64,000 bases of DNA from Fodinibacter sp963763015 (GCA_963763015.1 CAVXML010000007.1:558001-622000); one strand, 5' to 3'; numbered from the stretch's first letter, positions 43,957 through 52,956 are shown. Translations and numbers: made by a program. Notes: generated by a model not told the origin, from the sequence alone.

Positions 43957-44898
43957 GACGACGACCCTCCCCAGCGCCCGGCCCGCGCCGACGTGGGCGA
44001 GGGCTGCCGGTGCCTCCGCCAGGGGAAAGGTGCGCTCGACGTGGATGGAGATCTCTCCCCTGGCGCACCGCTCGGCGAGCGGGCCGAAGTGCGCCGGGCC
44101 CGGGCGCACGGCCAGCACCCCGATTCGGCGACCGGAGAGCAGCCCGACGACCGCCCCGACGGTCAGCACGCTCAGCACCGTGGGCACCGGCCCGCCGACG
44201 CACCGGTACCGACCACCCGGCGCCAGGGCGCGCCGGCAGTCGAGCACCGAGCGCGTGGCGACGAGGTCGAGCACGAGGTCGAACGGGCCGTGACGGGTGA
44301 AGTCCTCGCGACGGTGGTCGAGCACCTCGTCGGCGCCCAGCGCTCGCATGTGGTCGAGCTTGGCGGCGTTGTCGACGCCCGTCACGTGCGCACCCGCCTG
44401 CTTGGCGACCTGGATGGCGAACATGCCCGTCCCCCCACCACCGCCGTTGACCAGCACCCGGGTGCCCGGCCCAGCGCCAGCGGTTCCCTGCAGCGCGATG
44501 GCACCCGGTTGCGGGATCGTCGACGCCTCGACGAAACCGAGCGACGGCGGCTTGTGGGCGAGCACCGACTCCGGCGCGACGGCATACTCGCCGAAGCCGC
44601 CCTTGAGGCCGAGGTTGTCCCCGTAGACCTCGTCCCCGATGCTGAAGCCGGCCACCCCGCGGCCGACCGCCGCAACCCTGCCGGCGATGTCGGAGCCGAG
44701 CACCCTCCGGGCCGGCCGACGGATGCCGCCGAGGCGGGCGTAGGCGGGTGACCCGACCAGGCCCTCCCAGTCGGACAGGTTCACCGACGTCGCCAGGACC
44801 TCGACGAGCACCTGTCCGGGACCCGGCGCCGGCACCTCGACGTCCTCGAGGCGGAGCACCTCGGGTCCGCCGTAGCGGTCGTAGGCCACGACCCTCAT
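43948..44898 (-). CDS. Zinc-independent alcohol dehydrogenase / quinone oxidoreductase-family protein
   Basis: 316 residues. MDR superfamily: YDRYGGPEVLRLEDVEVPAP start, GroES-like domain with LGSDIAGRVAAVG, and NADPH-binding VNGGGGGTGMFAIQVAKQ. The zinc ligands of true alcohol dehydrogenases are absent, so it is of the quinone reductase/enoyl reductase type. Substrate unknown. ATG 44898 begins the conserved MRVVAYDRYG. It is followed by repeats and stands alone. Confidence 0.85.
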   Translation of the reverse strand: MRVVAYDRYGGPEVLRLEDVEVPAPGPGQVLVEVLATSVNLSDWEGLVGSPAYARLGGIRRPARRVLGSDIAGRVAAVGRGVAGFSIGDEVYGDNLGLKGGFGEYAVAPESVLAHKPPSLGFVEASTIPQPGAIALQGTAGAGPGTRVLVNGGGGGTGMFAIQVAKQAGAHVTGVDNAAKLDHMRALGADEVLDHRREDFTRHGPFDLVLDLVATRSVLDCRRALAPGGRYRCVGGPVPTVLSVLTVGAVVGLLSGRRIGVLAVRPGPAHFGPLAERCARGEISIHVERTFPLAEAPAALAHVGAGRALGRVVVVP

Positions 44899-44992
44899 GA
44901 CCACCGCCCTCGGACTCTCGGGCCCACGGCCGTGGCCCGTCGCGACCACGGTCTCACGAGGGCGACGTCCATCGCGGGATCGTTGGTCCAGG

Positions 44993-45682
44993 CTAGCCCG
45001 GGTCCACGGCGTCGACGGAACCTCGGCCGTCGTGGGGCAACCACCCGGCAAGCTGCTCCTCGAGGTCGCGAGCGCGCACGGGCCGGGCGCCCAGCGCCGT
45101 CTGGCGGCGGACGATCTCGGGCTCCGCGCGCATGAGGGCCAGGCCGCGCCGCAGCAGCACGGCCGGCGGCTTCCGACGCTCCCGCAGGTCACGGGCCAGG
45201 CGCCGCACGAAGGTCACGCCGGGATGGTGGTGCACGCACCAGGCGCTGTGGAGCAGGCCGGCGGCGGCCAGCCGCTCGATGACCTCGGCGGCGAAGATGC
45301 CCTCGGCGAGGACGAGGTCACCTGGTCGGGAGGTGAGCCGCCGGTGCCCGACGGAGCGGCTCGCGGCGATGTCGTACACCGGTGTCCGTGTGATGCCGGT
45401 GTCCACCAGCTCGCACAGCGACGCCACGGCACGGTCGGCGTCCCAGCTGCCCGGGTGGTCCCAGTCGACGATGTCGAGGTCGGCCCTCCGGGGGGCCACG
45501 GGGTCGTCCTCGTCGCGGTAGAAGTCGTCGAGTCGGAAGATCGGCCACCCGTGAGCGGCCTGGAGGCGAGAGGCGAGCCGGGACTTCCCGGCGCCGCTCG
45601 GCCCGGCGAGCACCACCACCCGCCGGCGGTGCCCGGCGTCCGGGCGGCCCGCGGTCCGGCCGGTGCCCTCGTCAGCCGCCAC
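44993..45682 (-). CDS. Uridine kinase-like P-loop protein
   Basis: About 229 residues. VVVLAGPSGAGKSRLASRL is the P-loop, IFRLDDFYRDEDDP the Asp-containing substrate motif of uridine kinases and DWDHPGSWDADRAV the following conserved block. LVLAEGIFAAEVIERL is Walker B-like. It would phosphorylate uridine or cytidine. Start is uncertain: GTG 45682 is chosen near the conserved part, GTG 45742 would add 20 residues. It lies downstream of the aldehyde dehydrogenase/deoC genes on the same strand, fitting nucleoside salvage. Confidence 0.75.
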   Translation of the reverse strand: MAADEGTGRTAGRPDAGHRRRVVVLAGPSGAGKSRLASRLQAAHGWPIFRLDDFYRDEDDPVAPRRADLDIVDWDHPGSWDADRAVASLCELVDTGITRTPVYDIAASRSVGHRRLTSRPGDLVLAEGIFAAEVIERLAAAGLLHSAWCVHHHPGVTFVRRLARDLRERRKPPAVLLRRGLALMRAEPEIVRRQTALGARPVRARDLEEQLAGWLPHDGRGSVDAVDPG

Positions 45683-45848
45683 GGGCGGGAAGTCTACGGC
45701 CGCCCCCCGTCCAGCGTTCCCGCCCCGTGCAGGAGCCGTCACCTTCGCACCGCGACCCTTCCGGCGCCAACCCCGAACGTTGCCGCACGCTGCGGGAAGG
45801 TGTGAAACGCCGGGCTGGATGCCGGGTGCGCGGCGATGCGCCGGACCG

Positions 45849-46778
45849 TCACCGGCCCTTCGGGTGCCAGACGGTCTTCGTCTCCAGGAAGGCGGTGAGG
45901 CGGGACAGGTCGGGGGTGGCGGTGAAGTCGGGCTCGACGGCATCCGGCCCGGTACCCGCCGGCCGGAGGACCCGCTTGAGGTTGTCGGCGGCGGCCTCCT
46001 CGAGCGCCCCCCAGTCGACCCCGTCCGCGCCGGCGGCGCCGGTCAGGTCGATGGCGTTGACGTCGCGGTGGCTCGCGAGCCAGGGTGCCACCTCGGCCGT
46101 GCGGCCGGTCACGATGTTGACCACGCCTCCGGGGACGTCAGAGGTCGCGAGGCACTCGGCGAGGTCGATGGCAGGGAGCGGCCGCCCCTCGCTGGCCAGA
46201 ACGACCGCGGTGTTGCCCGACACGACCACCGGGGCCACGACCGACACCAGCCCCAGCAGGCTCGAGGCCTGGGGTGCGAGCACCGCGACCACACCGGTCG
46301 GCTCGGGTGCGGAGATGTCGAAGTACGGCCCCGCGACGGGGTTCAGCCCGCCCAGGACCTGGGCGAACTTGTCCGACCACCCGGCGTACCAGACCCACCG
46401 GTCGATCGCCGCCGACACGGTGGCCTCCGCCTGGGCGGTGCCGACACCCTCTCCGTCGCGCACAGCCTGCACGAGCTGCGCACGGCGGCCCTCCATGACC
46501 TCGGCCACCCGGTAGAGCACCTGGCCGCGGTTGTACGCGGTTGCACCTGCCCAGCCCGGCTGCGCCGTGCGAGCCGCGACCACGGCATCCCGGGCGTCCT
46601 TGCGAGAACCCTGTGCCGCGTTGGCGAGGAACTTCGGTGCACGAGAGGCGGATCCGCGGCGACCAGCAGCCCCGGACGGCGTGGCGTACACCTCGTACGA
46701 CCGGCCGCTCTCGCTGCGTGGGAACTTCCCACCGATGTACAGCTTGTACGTCTTGCGGACGTCGACCCGCGCGCTCAC
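45849..46778 (-). CDS. Aldehyde dehydrogenase-family protein lacking the catalytic half
   Basis: 309 residues against about 480 for a full enzyme. The N-terminal KLYIGGKFPRSESGRSYEV and the NAD-fold region (PTGVVAVLAPQASSLLGLVS, DVPGGVVNIVTG) are present. The sequence then ends without the catalytic Cys loop, the ELGG Glu motif or the C-terminal domain. It is unlikely to be an aldehyde dehydrogenase itself; it may regulate or pair with the full-length enzyme encoded just upstream, whose stop overlaps its GTG (GTGA). The reading frame is intact, so this looks like a stable short form and not decay. Confidence 0.8.
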   Translation of the reverse strand: MSARVDVRKTYKLYIGGKFPRSESGRSYEVYATPSGAAGRRGSASRAPKFLANAAQGSRKDARDAVVAARTAQPGWAGATAYNRGQVLYRVAEVMEGRRAQLVQAVRDGEGVGTAQAEATVSAAIDRWVWYAGWSDKFAQVLGGLNPVAGPYFDISAPEPTGVVAVLAPQASSLLGLVSVVAPVVVSGNTAVVLASEGRPLPAIDLAECLATSDVPGGVVNIVTGRTAEVAPWLASHRDVNAIDLTGAAGADGVDWGALEEAAADNLKRVLRPAGTGPDAVEPDFTATPDLSRLTAFLETKTVWHPKGR

Positions 46779-48223
46779 TTCGCACTCCCCGTCGTCACGT
46801 ACGCCTCGAGCCCGTGGCGGCCGCCCTCGCGCCCGTAGCCCGACTCCTTGTAGCCGCCGAACGGCGAGCTGGGGTCGAACTTGTTGAACGTGTTGGCCCA
46901 GACCACCCCGGCGCGCAGCTGGTCGGCCATCCACAGGATGCGGCTGCCCTTGTCGGTCCAGATGCCGGCGGACAGGCCGTACGGCGTGTTGTTCGCCTTC
47001 GCGACCGCCTCCGCCGGGGTTCGGAACGTCAGCACCGAGACGACCGGCCCGAAGATCTCCTCCTGCGCGATGCGGTGCGTCTGGCTCACGCCGCTGAACA
47101 CGGTGGGGCGGAACCAGAAACCGTTGGTCGGCAGCTCACAGCCGGAGTCCCACCGCTCGGCGCCCTCGGCCTCGCCGACGGCGACCATCTCCTCGATGCG
47201 GTCGAGCTGCTTGCGCGAGTTGATCGCGCCGACGTCGGTGTTCTTGTCCATCGGGTCGCCGACGCGCAGGGTGGCCAGGCGGCGCTTGAGCCGGCGGTCG
47301 AGCTCCTCGGCGATGCTCTCCTGCACCAGGATCCGGCTGCCCGCGCAGCACACGTGGCCCTGGTTGAAGAAGATGCCGTTGACGATCCCTTCGACGGCCT
47401 GGTCGATGGGCGCGTCGTCGAAGATGATGTTGGCCGCCTTGCCGCCGAGCTCGAGGGTGGCCTTCTTCCGGGTGCCGGCGATGGAGCGGGCGATCATCTT
47501 CCCGACCGCGGTGGAGCCGGTGAAGGCGAGCTTGTCGATGCCGGGGTGGTCGACGATCGCCTGGCCGGTCGGCCCGGCGCCCGTGACGATGTTGACCACG
47601 CCGGGGGGCAGGTCCGCCTGGCGGCAGACGTCGGCGAAGAGCAGGGCGCTGAGGGGCGTCGTCTCCGCCGGCTTGAGCACCACCGTGTTGCCGCACGCGA
47701 GGGCCGGTGCGATCTTCCACGCCAGCATGAGCAGGGGGAAGTTCCACGGCACGATCTGGCCGACGACGCCCACGGGGCGCGGGTCCGGTCCGAGCGAGGC
47801 GTGCTCGAGCTTGTCTGCCCACCCCGCGTGGTAGAAGAAGTGCGCCGCCGCCAGGGGAAGGTCGACGTCGCGCGCCTCCTTGATGGGCTTGCCGTTGTCG
47901 AGCGTCTCGAGGACCGCGAACTCGCGGGCCCGCTCCTGGAGGATGCGGGCGATCCGGAACAGGTACTTGCCGCGGTCGGCGCCGCTGGTCCGGGACCACA
48001 CGCGGGTGTATGCCGTGCGCGCCGCCCTCACGGCCGCGTCGACGTCGTCGGAGCTCGCCTCGGACACCTCGGCGAGCACCTCCTCCGTTGCCGGGTTGAC
48101 CGTCTTGAAGGGCGCTCCACCGGTGGCCTCCACGAACTCACCGTCGATGAACAGGCCGTAGCTGCTGGCGATGTCGACGACGGCCCGTGACTCGGGGGCC
48201 GGTGCGTACTCGAAGGTGGGCAT
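46775..48223 (-). CDS. Aldehyde dehydrogenase
   Basis: 482 residues, full length. GVVGQIVPWNFPLLML is the NAD-binding start, ATLELGGKAANIIFDDAP carries the general-base Glu and FFNQGHVCCAGSRILVQE the nucleophilic Cys. The C terminus has FGGYKESGYGREGG. Next to deoC it probably oxidises the acetaldehyde released from deoxyribose-5-phosphate to acetate. ATG 48223; the gap to deoC is about 40 bases, so one transcript is likely. Confidence 0.93.
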   Translation of the reverse strand: MPTFEYAPAPESRAVVDIASSYGLFIDGEFVEATGGAPFKTVNPATEEVLAEVSEASSDDVDAAVRAARTAYTRVWSRTSGADRGKYLFRIARILQERAREFAVLETLDNGKPIKEARDVDLPLAAAHFFYHAGWADKLEHASLGPDPRPVGVVGQIVPWNFPLLMLAWKIAPALACGNTVVLKPAETTPLSALLFADVCRQADLPPGVVNIVTGAGPTGQAIVDHPGIDKLAFTGSTAVGKMIARSIAGTRKKATLELGGKAANIIFDDAPIDQAVEGIVNGIFFNQGHVCCAGSRILVQESIAEELDRRLKRRLATLRVGDPMDKNTDVGAINSRKQLDRIEEMVAVGEAEGAERWDSGCELPTNGFWFRPTVFSGVSQTHRIAQEEIFGPVVSVLTFRTPAEAVAKANNTPYGLSAGIWTDKGSRILWMADQLRAGVVWANTFNKFDPSSPFGGYKESGYGREGGRHGLEAYVTTGSAK

Positions 48224-48262
48224 CTGTTCTCGTTCCTCGTTCCGTGGAGCCGGTCGCGGCCG

Positions 48263-49249
48263 TCAGTAGAGGCTGGGGGAGTCGTCGGCGATGTAGTCGG
48301 CACCGGAGTAGGCGCCGGTCCTCACGCGCTGGCGCTGGAGGATGAGGTCGTTGAGCAGGCTCGAGGCACCGAAGCGGAACCAGTGCTTGTCGAGCCACTC
48401 CTCACCGGCGACCTCGCTCACCGTGACGAGGAACCGGATGGCGTCCTTGCTCGTGCGGATGCCGCCGGCCGGCTTGACCCCGACCATCGCGCCCGTCGTG
48501 TCACGCCAGTCGCGCACCGCCTCGAGCATGACCAGGGTCACCGGGAGGGTGGCCGCGGGGGAGACCTTGCCCGTGGAGGTCTTGATGAAGTCGGCTCCGG
48601 CCAGCATCGACAGCCACGAGGCGCGGCGGACGTTGTCGTACGTCACGAGCTCCCCGGTCTCCATGATGACCTTGAGCCGGGCGTCACCGCAGACCGCCCG
48701 GACGTCGGCGATCTGCCGGAACACGGTCAGGTAGTCGCCGGCGAGGAAGGCGCCGCGGTCGATGACCATGTCGATCTCGTCGGCCCCGGCCGCCACGGCA
48801 TCCTTGGTGTCGGCCAGCTTGACCTCCAGGCTCGCCCGGCCGCTGGGGAACGCCGTCGCGACCGCTGCCACCTTCACGTCCGCCGTGCCGAGGGTCTCCT
48901 TGGCGACGCGCACCATGTCGCCGTAGACACAGACCGCGGCCGGGCGCGGCGTGGTCGGGTCGCTCGGGTCGGGCACGAGGGCCTTGGTCGCCAGGCCCCG
49001 CACCCTGCCGGGGGTGTCGGCCCCCTCCAGGGTCGTGAGGTCGATCATCGAGATGGCGGTGTCGATCGCCCAGGCCTTGCTCGTGGTCTTGATCGAGCGG
49101 GTGGCGAGGGACGCCGCGCGCTCCTCGCAGCCGACCTGGTCGACACCGGGCAACCCGTGGAGCCACGAGCCGAGCGCGCTGTTGGTGAGGCGGGAGACCC
49201 CGAGCAGGTCCTGCGCGCGCTCCGAGGGGGAGACGGTGGTGGTGCTCAC
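48263..49249 (-). CDS. deoC: Deoxyribose-phosphate aldolase
   Basis: 328 residues, the long actinobacterial/eukaryote-like form. ADFIKTSTGKVSPAAT contains the Schiff-base Lys, VGVKPAGGIRTSKDAI the second Lys, and SMIDLTTLEG the active-site Asp. It splits 2-deoxyribose-5-phosphate into glyceraldehyde-3-phosphate and acetaldehyde. Starts at GTG 49249 (MSTTTVSPSERAQD). It is the first gene of the deoC-aldehyde dehydrogenase group and lies after the phosphohexomutase and an inverted-repeat element. Confidence 0.95.
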   Translation of the reverse strand: MSTTTVSPSERAQDLLGVSRLTNSALGSWLHGLPGVDQVGCEERAASLATRSIKTTSKAWAIDTAISMIDLTTLEGADTPGRVRGLATKALVPDPSDPTTPRPAAVCVYGDMVRVAKETLGTADVKVAAVATAFPSGRASLEVKLADTKDAVAAGADEIDMVIDRGAFLAGDYLTVFRQIADVRAVCGDARLKVIMETGELVTYDNVRRASWLSMLAGADFIKTSTGKVSPAATLPVTLVMLEAVRDWRDTTGAMVGVKPAGGIRTSKDAIRFLVTVSEVAGEEWLDKHWFRFGASSLLNDLILQRQRVRTGAYSGADYIADDSPSLY

Positions 49250-49294
49250 CGGGCGAGTCTACGGGGGCCGCGGCCGCCCGGCCACGGCCCAGGT

Positions 49295-49352
49295 GACGGG
49301 GCTGGCCGCTCCGGACGCGGGTGTACCCGCGTCCCACGCGGACAACCCCGTC
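49295..49352. repeat. Inverted-repeat element (GGGGTTGTCCGC family), copy 2
   Basis: Outer arms GACGGGGCTGGCCGC and GCGGACAACCCCGTC pair with two mismatches. The core GGACGCGGGT-GT-ACCCGCGTCC (49313-49334) is a perfect 22-bp palindrome. The right part and the GGACGCGGGT block match copy 1 at 16916-16969. It lies between the phosphohexomutase stop and the deoC start. Confidence 0.75.
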
Positions 49353-49362
49353 GCGACCGGCC

Positions 49363-51057
49363 TCAGAGCGCGGTGGCCGCCTCGAGGTCGGCGCGGATGC
49401 CGGCCAGCCGCTGGCTCGCCCGCTCGCGCGCGCCGCGCAGGTCGTCACCGGTCACCGGCTCGACGACCTCGAGGTAGACCTTGAGCTTCGGCTCGGTGCC
49501 GGACGGGCGCACGATGACGCGCGAGTCGTCGGCGAGGAAGTAGCGAAGGCCCTCGGTGGGTGGCAGGCCGCCGTCGCCTCGAGCCAGGTCGTCGGCCCGC
49601 ACGACGTCCACCCCGGCGATCCGGGTGGGCGGCGAGGCCCGCAGCCGGTCCATGACCCGGCCGATGAGCGAGAGGTCCTCGACCCGCACGGAGAGCGCGT
49701 CGGTGGCGTGGACCCCGTGCTCCCGGGCCAGGTCGTCGAGCCGGTCCACCAGCGAGCGGCCCTGCGCGCGCAACGACGCCACCAGCTCGGCGACGAGGAG
49801 TGCCGCGGAGATGCCGTCCTTGTCGCGCACCCGCGCGGGGTCGACGCAGTAGCCGAGGGCCTCCTCGTAGCCGTACCGCAGGCCCGGCACCCGCCCGATC
49901 CACTTGAACCCGGTCAGGGTCTCCTCGTGTCGCACCCCCGCCGCCCGGCACATGGCCGCGAGCAGGCGCGAGGAGACGATCGAGTTGGCGAAGACGCAGT
50001 CCGGTGAGTCCGGCAGTACCCCGCCGGCCGCCCCTCGGGACAGCACGTGCGACCCCAGCAGCGCACCGACCTCGTCGCCGCGCAGCATCCGCCAGCCACC
50101 GGGCCCGGGGACGGCCACGGCACAGCGGTCGGCGTCGGGGTCGTTCGCGATGACGACGTCGGGTGAGGTCTGCTCCGCGAGCTCGATGGCCGCGTCGATC
50201 GCCCCGGGCTCCTCGGGGTTGGGGAACGACACCGTGGGGAACATCGGGTCGGGCTCGGCCTGCGAGGCGACGGGGATCGGCGCGGCGTACCCCGCCCCTA
50301 GGAAGGCCCGGCGCACGGTCTCGGAGCCCACGCCGTGCAGGGCGGTGTGCACCACCGTCACGTCGCGCGGGCTGGACGGCGACACCACCGTCACGACCTC
50401 GTCGAGGTAGGCCTCGAGCACCGAGTCGTCCAAGGTCTCCCACCCGTCGTCGGCGAGCGGCACGGACGCGACCGACGAGACCTGCGCTATCTGCTCGGCG
50501 ATGAGTCCGTCTACGGGCGGGACGATCTGCGACCCGTCCCCGACGTAGACCTTGTACCCGTTGTCCTCGGGAGGGTTGTGCGACGCCGTGACCATGACCC
50601 CGGCATCCGCCCCGAGGTACCGGATCGCGTAGGCCAGGACGGGCGTGGGCAGGGGGTGGGGGAGCACGACGGCCCGCCCGCCCATCCCGGTCACGACGGC
50701 GCAGGTGTCGTGGGCGAAGACGTCCGAGTTGGTCCTGGCGTCGAAGCCCACGACGACGAACGGCTCGGGGTCGAGGGTGCTGAGGTATGCCGTCAGCCCG
50801 GCCGCCGCCCGGATCACGACGGCGCGGTTCATCCGGTTGGGCCCGCCGCCCAGGCGTCCACGCAGGCCCGCGGTGCCGAACTCCAGCAGCCCGGACATCG
50901 CGTCGGCGAGCTCGGCTCGCGCGCCCGCGTCCCCCGACTCGGCGGCGGACGCGAGCCCCTCCAGCTCCGCCCGCGTCACCGGGTCGGGGTCGTCTTCACT
51001 CCACGCCCGCGCGGCGGTGAGGAGGTCGGCGACCGGCGCGCTTCCGGCATCCGCCAT
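49363..51057 (-). CDS. Phospho-sugar mutase (phosphomannomutase/phosphoglucomutase family)
   Basis: 564 residues, the long PGM2/PMM-like form. FGTAGLRGRLGGGPNRMN near residue 60, MVTASHNPPEDNGYKVY (catalytic Ser), NDPDADRCAVAVPG (Mg2+ site) and IVRPSGTEPKLKVYLE (phosphate site) are all present. Between deoC and punA it probably converts (deoxy)ribose-1-phosphate to the 5-phosphate, as PGM2-type enzymes can; hexose phosphates are an alternative. ATG 51057; only seven bases separate it from the punA stop. Confidence 0.9.
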   Translation of the reverse strand: MADAGSAPVADLLTAARAWSEDDPDPVTRAELEGLASAAESGDAGARAELADAMSGLLEFGTAGLRGRLGGGPNRMNRAVVIRAAAGLTAYLSTLDPEPFVVVGFDARTNSDVFAHDTCAVVTGMGGRAVVLPHPLPTPVLAYAIRYLGADAGVMVTASHNPPEDNGYKVYVGDGSQIVPPVDGLIAEQIAQVSSVASVPLADDGWETLDDSVLEAYLDEVVTVVSPSSPRDVTVVHTALHGVGSETVRRAFLGAGYAAPIPVASQAEPDPMFPTVSFPNPEEPGAIDAAIELAEQTSPDVVIANDPDADRCAVAVPGPGGWRMLRGDEVGALLGSHVLSRGAAGGVLPDSPDCVFANSIVSSRLLAAMCRAAGVRHEETLTGFKWIGRVPGLRYGYEEALGYCVDPARVRDKDGISAALLVAELVASLRAQGRSLVDRLDDLAREHGVHATDALSVRVEDLSLIGRVMDRLRASPPTRIAGVDVVRADDLARGDGGLPPTEGLRYFLADDSRVIVRPSGTEPKLKVYLEVVEPVTGDDLRGARERASQRLAGIRADLEAATAL

Positions 51058-51064
51058 GGCGCGC

Positions 51065-51901
51065 TCAGATCCGGCCGACGACGGTGGCGAGGAGGTCGCC
51101 ACAGCGGTTGGCGGCCGCCCGACCGGCGTCGAGCACCTCCGCGTGGTCCAGCGGGGTCTCGGAGAACCCGGCCGCCGCGTTCGTGACGAGGGAGACGCCG
51201 AGGACCTCCAGCCCGCTCTGCCGCGCGGCGATGGCCTCGAGGGCGGTCGACATGCCGACGAGGTCGCCGCCGATGAGCTTGGCCATCCGCACCTCCGCCG
51301 GCGTCTCGTAGTGCGGTCCGCGGAACTGCACGTAGACGCCCTCGTCGAGCAGCGGGTCGACCTGCGCGGCGATGGCGCGCAGCCGCGGCGAGTAGACGTC
51401 GGTGAGGTCCACGAAGGTCGGGCCCTCGATCGGTGAGGTGGCGGTGAGGTTGATGTGGTCGGAGATCAGGACGGGAGTCCCGGGCGGCCACTCGGGACGC
51501 AGGCCCCCGCAGCCGTTCGTGATGACGACCGCCGTGCAGCCGGCCGCGGCGGCGGTGCGGATGCCGTGCACCACCGGGCGCACACCGTGGCCCTCGTAGT
51601 AGTGGGTCCTCGTGCCGTAGACGAGCGCTCGCCGACCGGTGTCCCCGATCGCGACCGACCGCATGACACCGGAGTGCCCCGCCACGGCCGCCTCCCCGAA
51701 TCCGGGGACGTCGGTGTTGTCGATCGTCACCATCGTCTCGCCGATGAGGTCACCGCTCTCGCGCCAGCCGGACCCGAGGACCAGGGCGACGTGGTGCCGC
51801 TCGACACCGGCGCGCTCGCGGATCACGGCGGCCGCCGCGTCGGCAACGGCGAAGGGGTCGGTCGAGGGGTCGAGCAGGTCCAGGGCGACGGAATCGGTCA
51901 C
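51065..51901 (-). CDS. punA: Purine-nucleoside phosphorylase
   Basis: 278 residues, trimeric class. LVLGSGWRESGDLIGE binds phosphate, GTRTHYYEGHGVRPVVHGIR and ITNGCGGLRPEWPPG form the base site, and GMSTALEAIAARQSGLEVLG with VTNAAAGF ends the domain. Splits (deoxy)inosine and guanosine to base and (deoxy)ribose-1-phosphate, completing the route from add to deoC. GTG 51901 has no clear ribosome site. It is divergent from the MarR-like gene. Confidence 0.94.
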   Translation of the reverse strand: MTDSVALDLLDPSTDPFAVADAAAAVIRERAGVERHHVALVLGSGWRESGDLIGETMVTIDNTDVPGFGEAAVAGHSGVMRSVAIGDTGRRALVYGTRTHYYEGHGVRPVVHGIRTAAAAGCTAVVITNGCGGLRPEWPPGTPVLISDHINLTATSPIEGPTFVDLTDVYSPRLRAIAAQVDPLLDEGVYVQFRGPHYETPAEVRMAKLIGGDLVGMSTALEAIAARQSGLEVLGVSLVTNAAAGFSETPLDHAEVLDAGRAAANRCGDLLATVVGRI

Positions 51902-51980
51902 GGCCGCAGCGTAGCGAGGGTGAGCGAGCCTGAGGGCGCCCGCCAACGGCATCCAGCCGTGGGGAAGGCGGGGCAGGCGC

Positions 51981-51986
51981 TAGACT
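51981..51986 (+). promoter_or_regulatory. -10 box (TAGACT) upstream of MarR-like gene
   Basis: TAGACT lies ten bases before the palindrome at 51997-52012, so transcription would start within the operator. Confidence 0.4.
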
Positions 51987-51996
51987 TGACACTGCA

Positions 51997-52012
51997 AGTT
52001 GCAGATGCAACT
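51997..52012. promoter_or_regulatory. Perfect 16-bp palindrome, probable MarR operator
   Basis: AGTTGCA-GA-TGCAACT lies between the -10 box and ATG 52020. MarR-type dimers bind such palindromes and repress their own operon. Confidence 0.65.
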
Positions 52013-52019
52013 CTGGGAC

Positions 52020-52433
52020 ATGCCGTCCCTCGCCCACGAGCTCCACCTGCTGGTCACCCTGATGGACCGCCAGGCCGACGCGCTGCTGGCGCGCTCGGGC
52101 TGCGAGCTGAGCTACGCGCGCTTCCTCGTGCTCCTCCACGTCTCCGAGGCCGAAGGCCTCACCCAGCGCGACCTGTCGAGACGGCTGGGCACCAGCGAGG
52201 CAGCCGTCTCGCGGATGGTCGCCGGGCTCGCGCTGGACGGGCACCTGGTCGTCCGCCGCGGAGCCGGCAACCGCCGGAGCCTGTCGGTCTCGCCGGGTGG
52301 GGCCACCGCGTTCCGGGCGGCGGGCGAGGCGCTCGGCGACGGCTTCGACCGGCTGGTCCGGAGCACAGGGACCGAACCCGAGCAGCTCGCCGGCTCGGTC
52401 CGCACGATCATCGCCGCGCTCCAGGAGGTCTGA
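52020..52433 (+). CDS. MarR-family transcriptional regulator
   Basis: 137 residues. Winged-helix: LVLLHVSEAEGLTQRDLSRR is helix 2-3, LGTSEAAVSRMVAGLALDGH the recognition helix and wing (VVRRGAGNRRSLSVS). ATG 52020 is chosen because an in-frame ATG 52005 and TTG 51999 lie within the operator palindrome. It precedes the DUF2306 gene by one base, so the pair is an autoregulated operon. The ligand is unknown. Confidence 0.85.
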   Translation: MPSLAHELHLLVTLMDRQADALLARSGCELSYARFLVLLHVSEAEGLTQRDLSRRLGTSEAAVSRMVAGLALDGHLVVRRGAGNRRSLSVSPGGATAFRAAGEALGDGFDRLVRSTGTEPEQLAGSVRTIIAALQEV

Positions 52434-52434
52434 G

Positions 52435-52956
52435 ATGCACCCGTGGACCCTGCTCGTCGTGTCGCACGTCGCGGCCGCCCTCACGAGCGTCCTGCTCGGC
52501 GGATACCAGGTGTGGCGCCGGCCCAGGGGCGACGGCCGCCACCGCCTGCTCGGCCGCACCTGGGTGGTGCTCATGCTGTGGACGGCGGTCACCTCCTTCT
52601 GGATCCGCGACATCAACGACGGCGCCTTCAGCTGGTTGCACGTGCTCTCGGTGGTCACGCTCATCACGGTGACCCTCGGCGTGGTCAACGCCCGCCGGGG
52701 CGCCGTCGCGGCGCACCGAGGGAACATGGTGGGCAGCTGGCTCGGCGCCGTGGGTGCCATGCTCGCGGCGCTCGCGGTGCCCGGCCGGATGGTTCCCACC
52801 TATGTCGTCGCCCGTCCCGGTGGCGCGCTCGCGTTCGCCGTGTCGGTGCTGCTCACCACCGCGGTCCTGGTGGTCCTCGGGGCGCGGCTCGGGGCGTACC
52901 TCGACCGACGTGCCACCGGTGCGCAGGTGCCCGCAGGGGTCGGCGCGGGCTCGTGA
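52435..52956 (+). CDS. DUF2306-domain membrane protein
   Basis: 173 residues, four membrane helices. HRLLGRTWVVLMLWTAVTSF and FSWLHVLSVVTLITVTLGVV are typical DUF2306 segments, with the conserved HRLLGR and HR..M motifs (AHRGNMVGSWLG). Function unknown; some DUF2306 proteins are annotated as predicted heme- or quinone-related membrane proteins without proof. Its ATG follows the regulator stop by one base, with AGGAGG at 52423-52428. Confidence 0.8.
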   Translation: MHPWTLLVVSHVAAALTSVLLGGYQVWRRPRGDGRHRLLGRTWVVLMLWTAVTSFWIRDINDGAFSWLHVLSVVTLITVTLGVVNARRGAVAAHRGNMVGSWLGAVGAMLAALAVPGRMVPTYVVARPGGALAFAVSVLLTTAVLVVLGARLGAYLDRRATGAQVPAGVGAGS

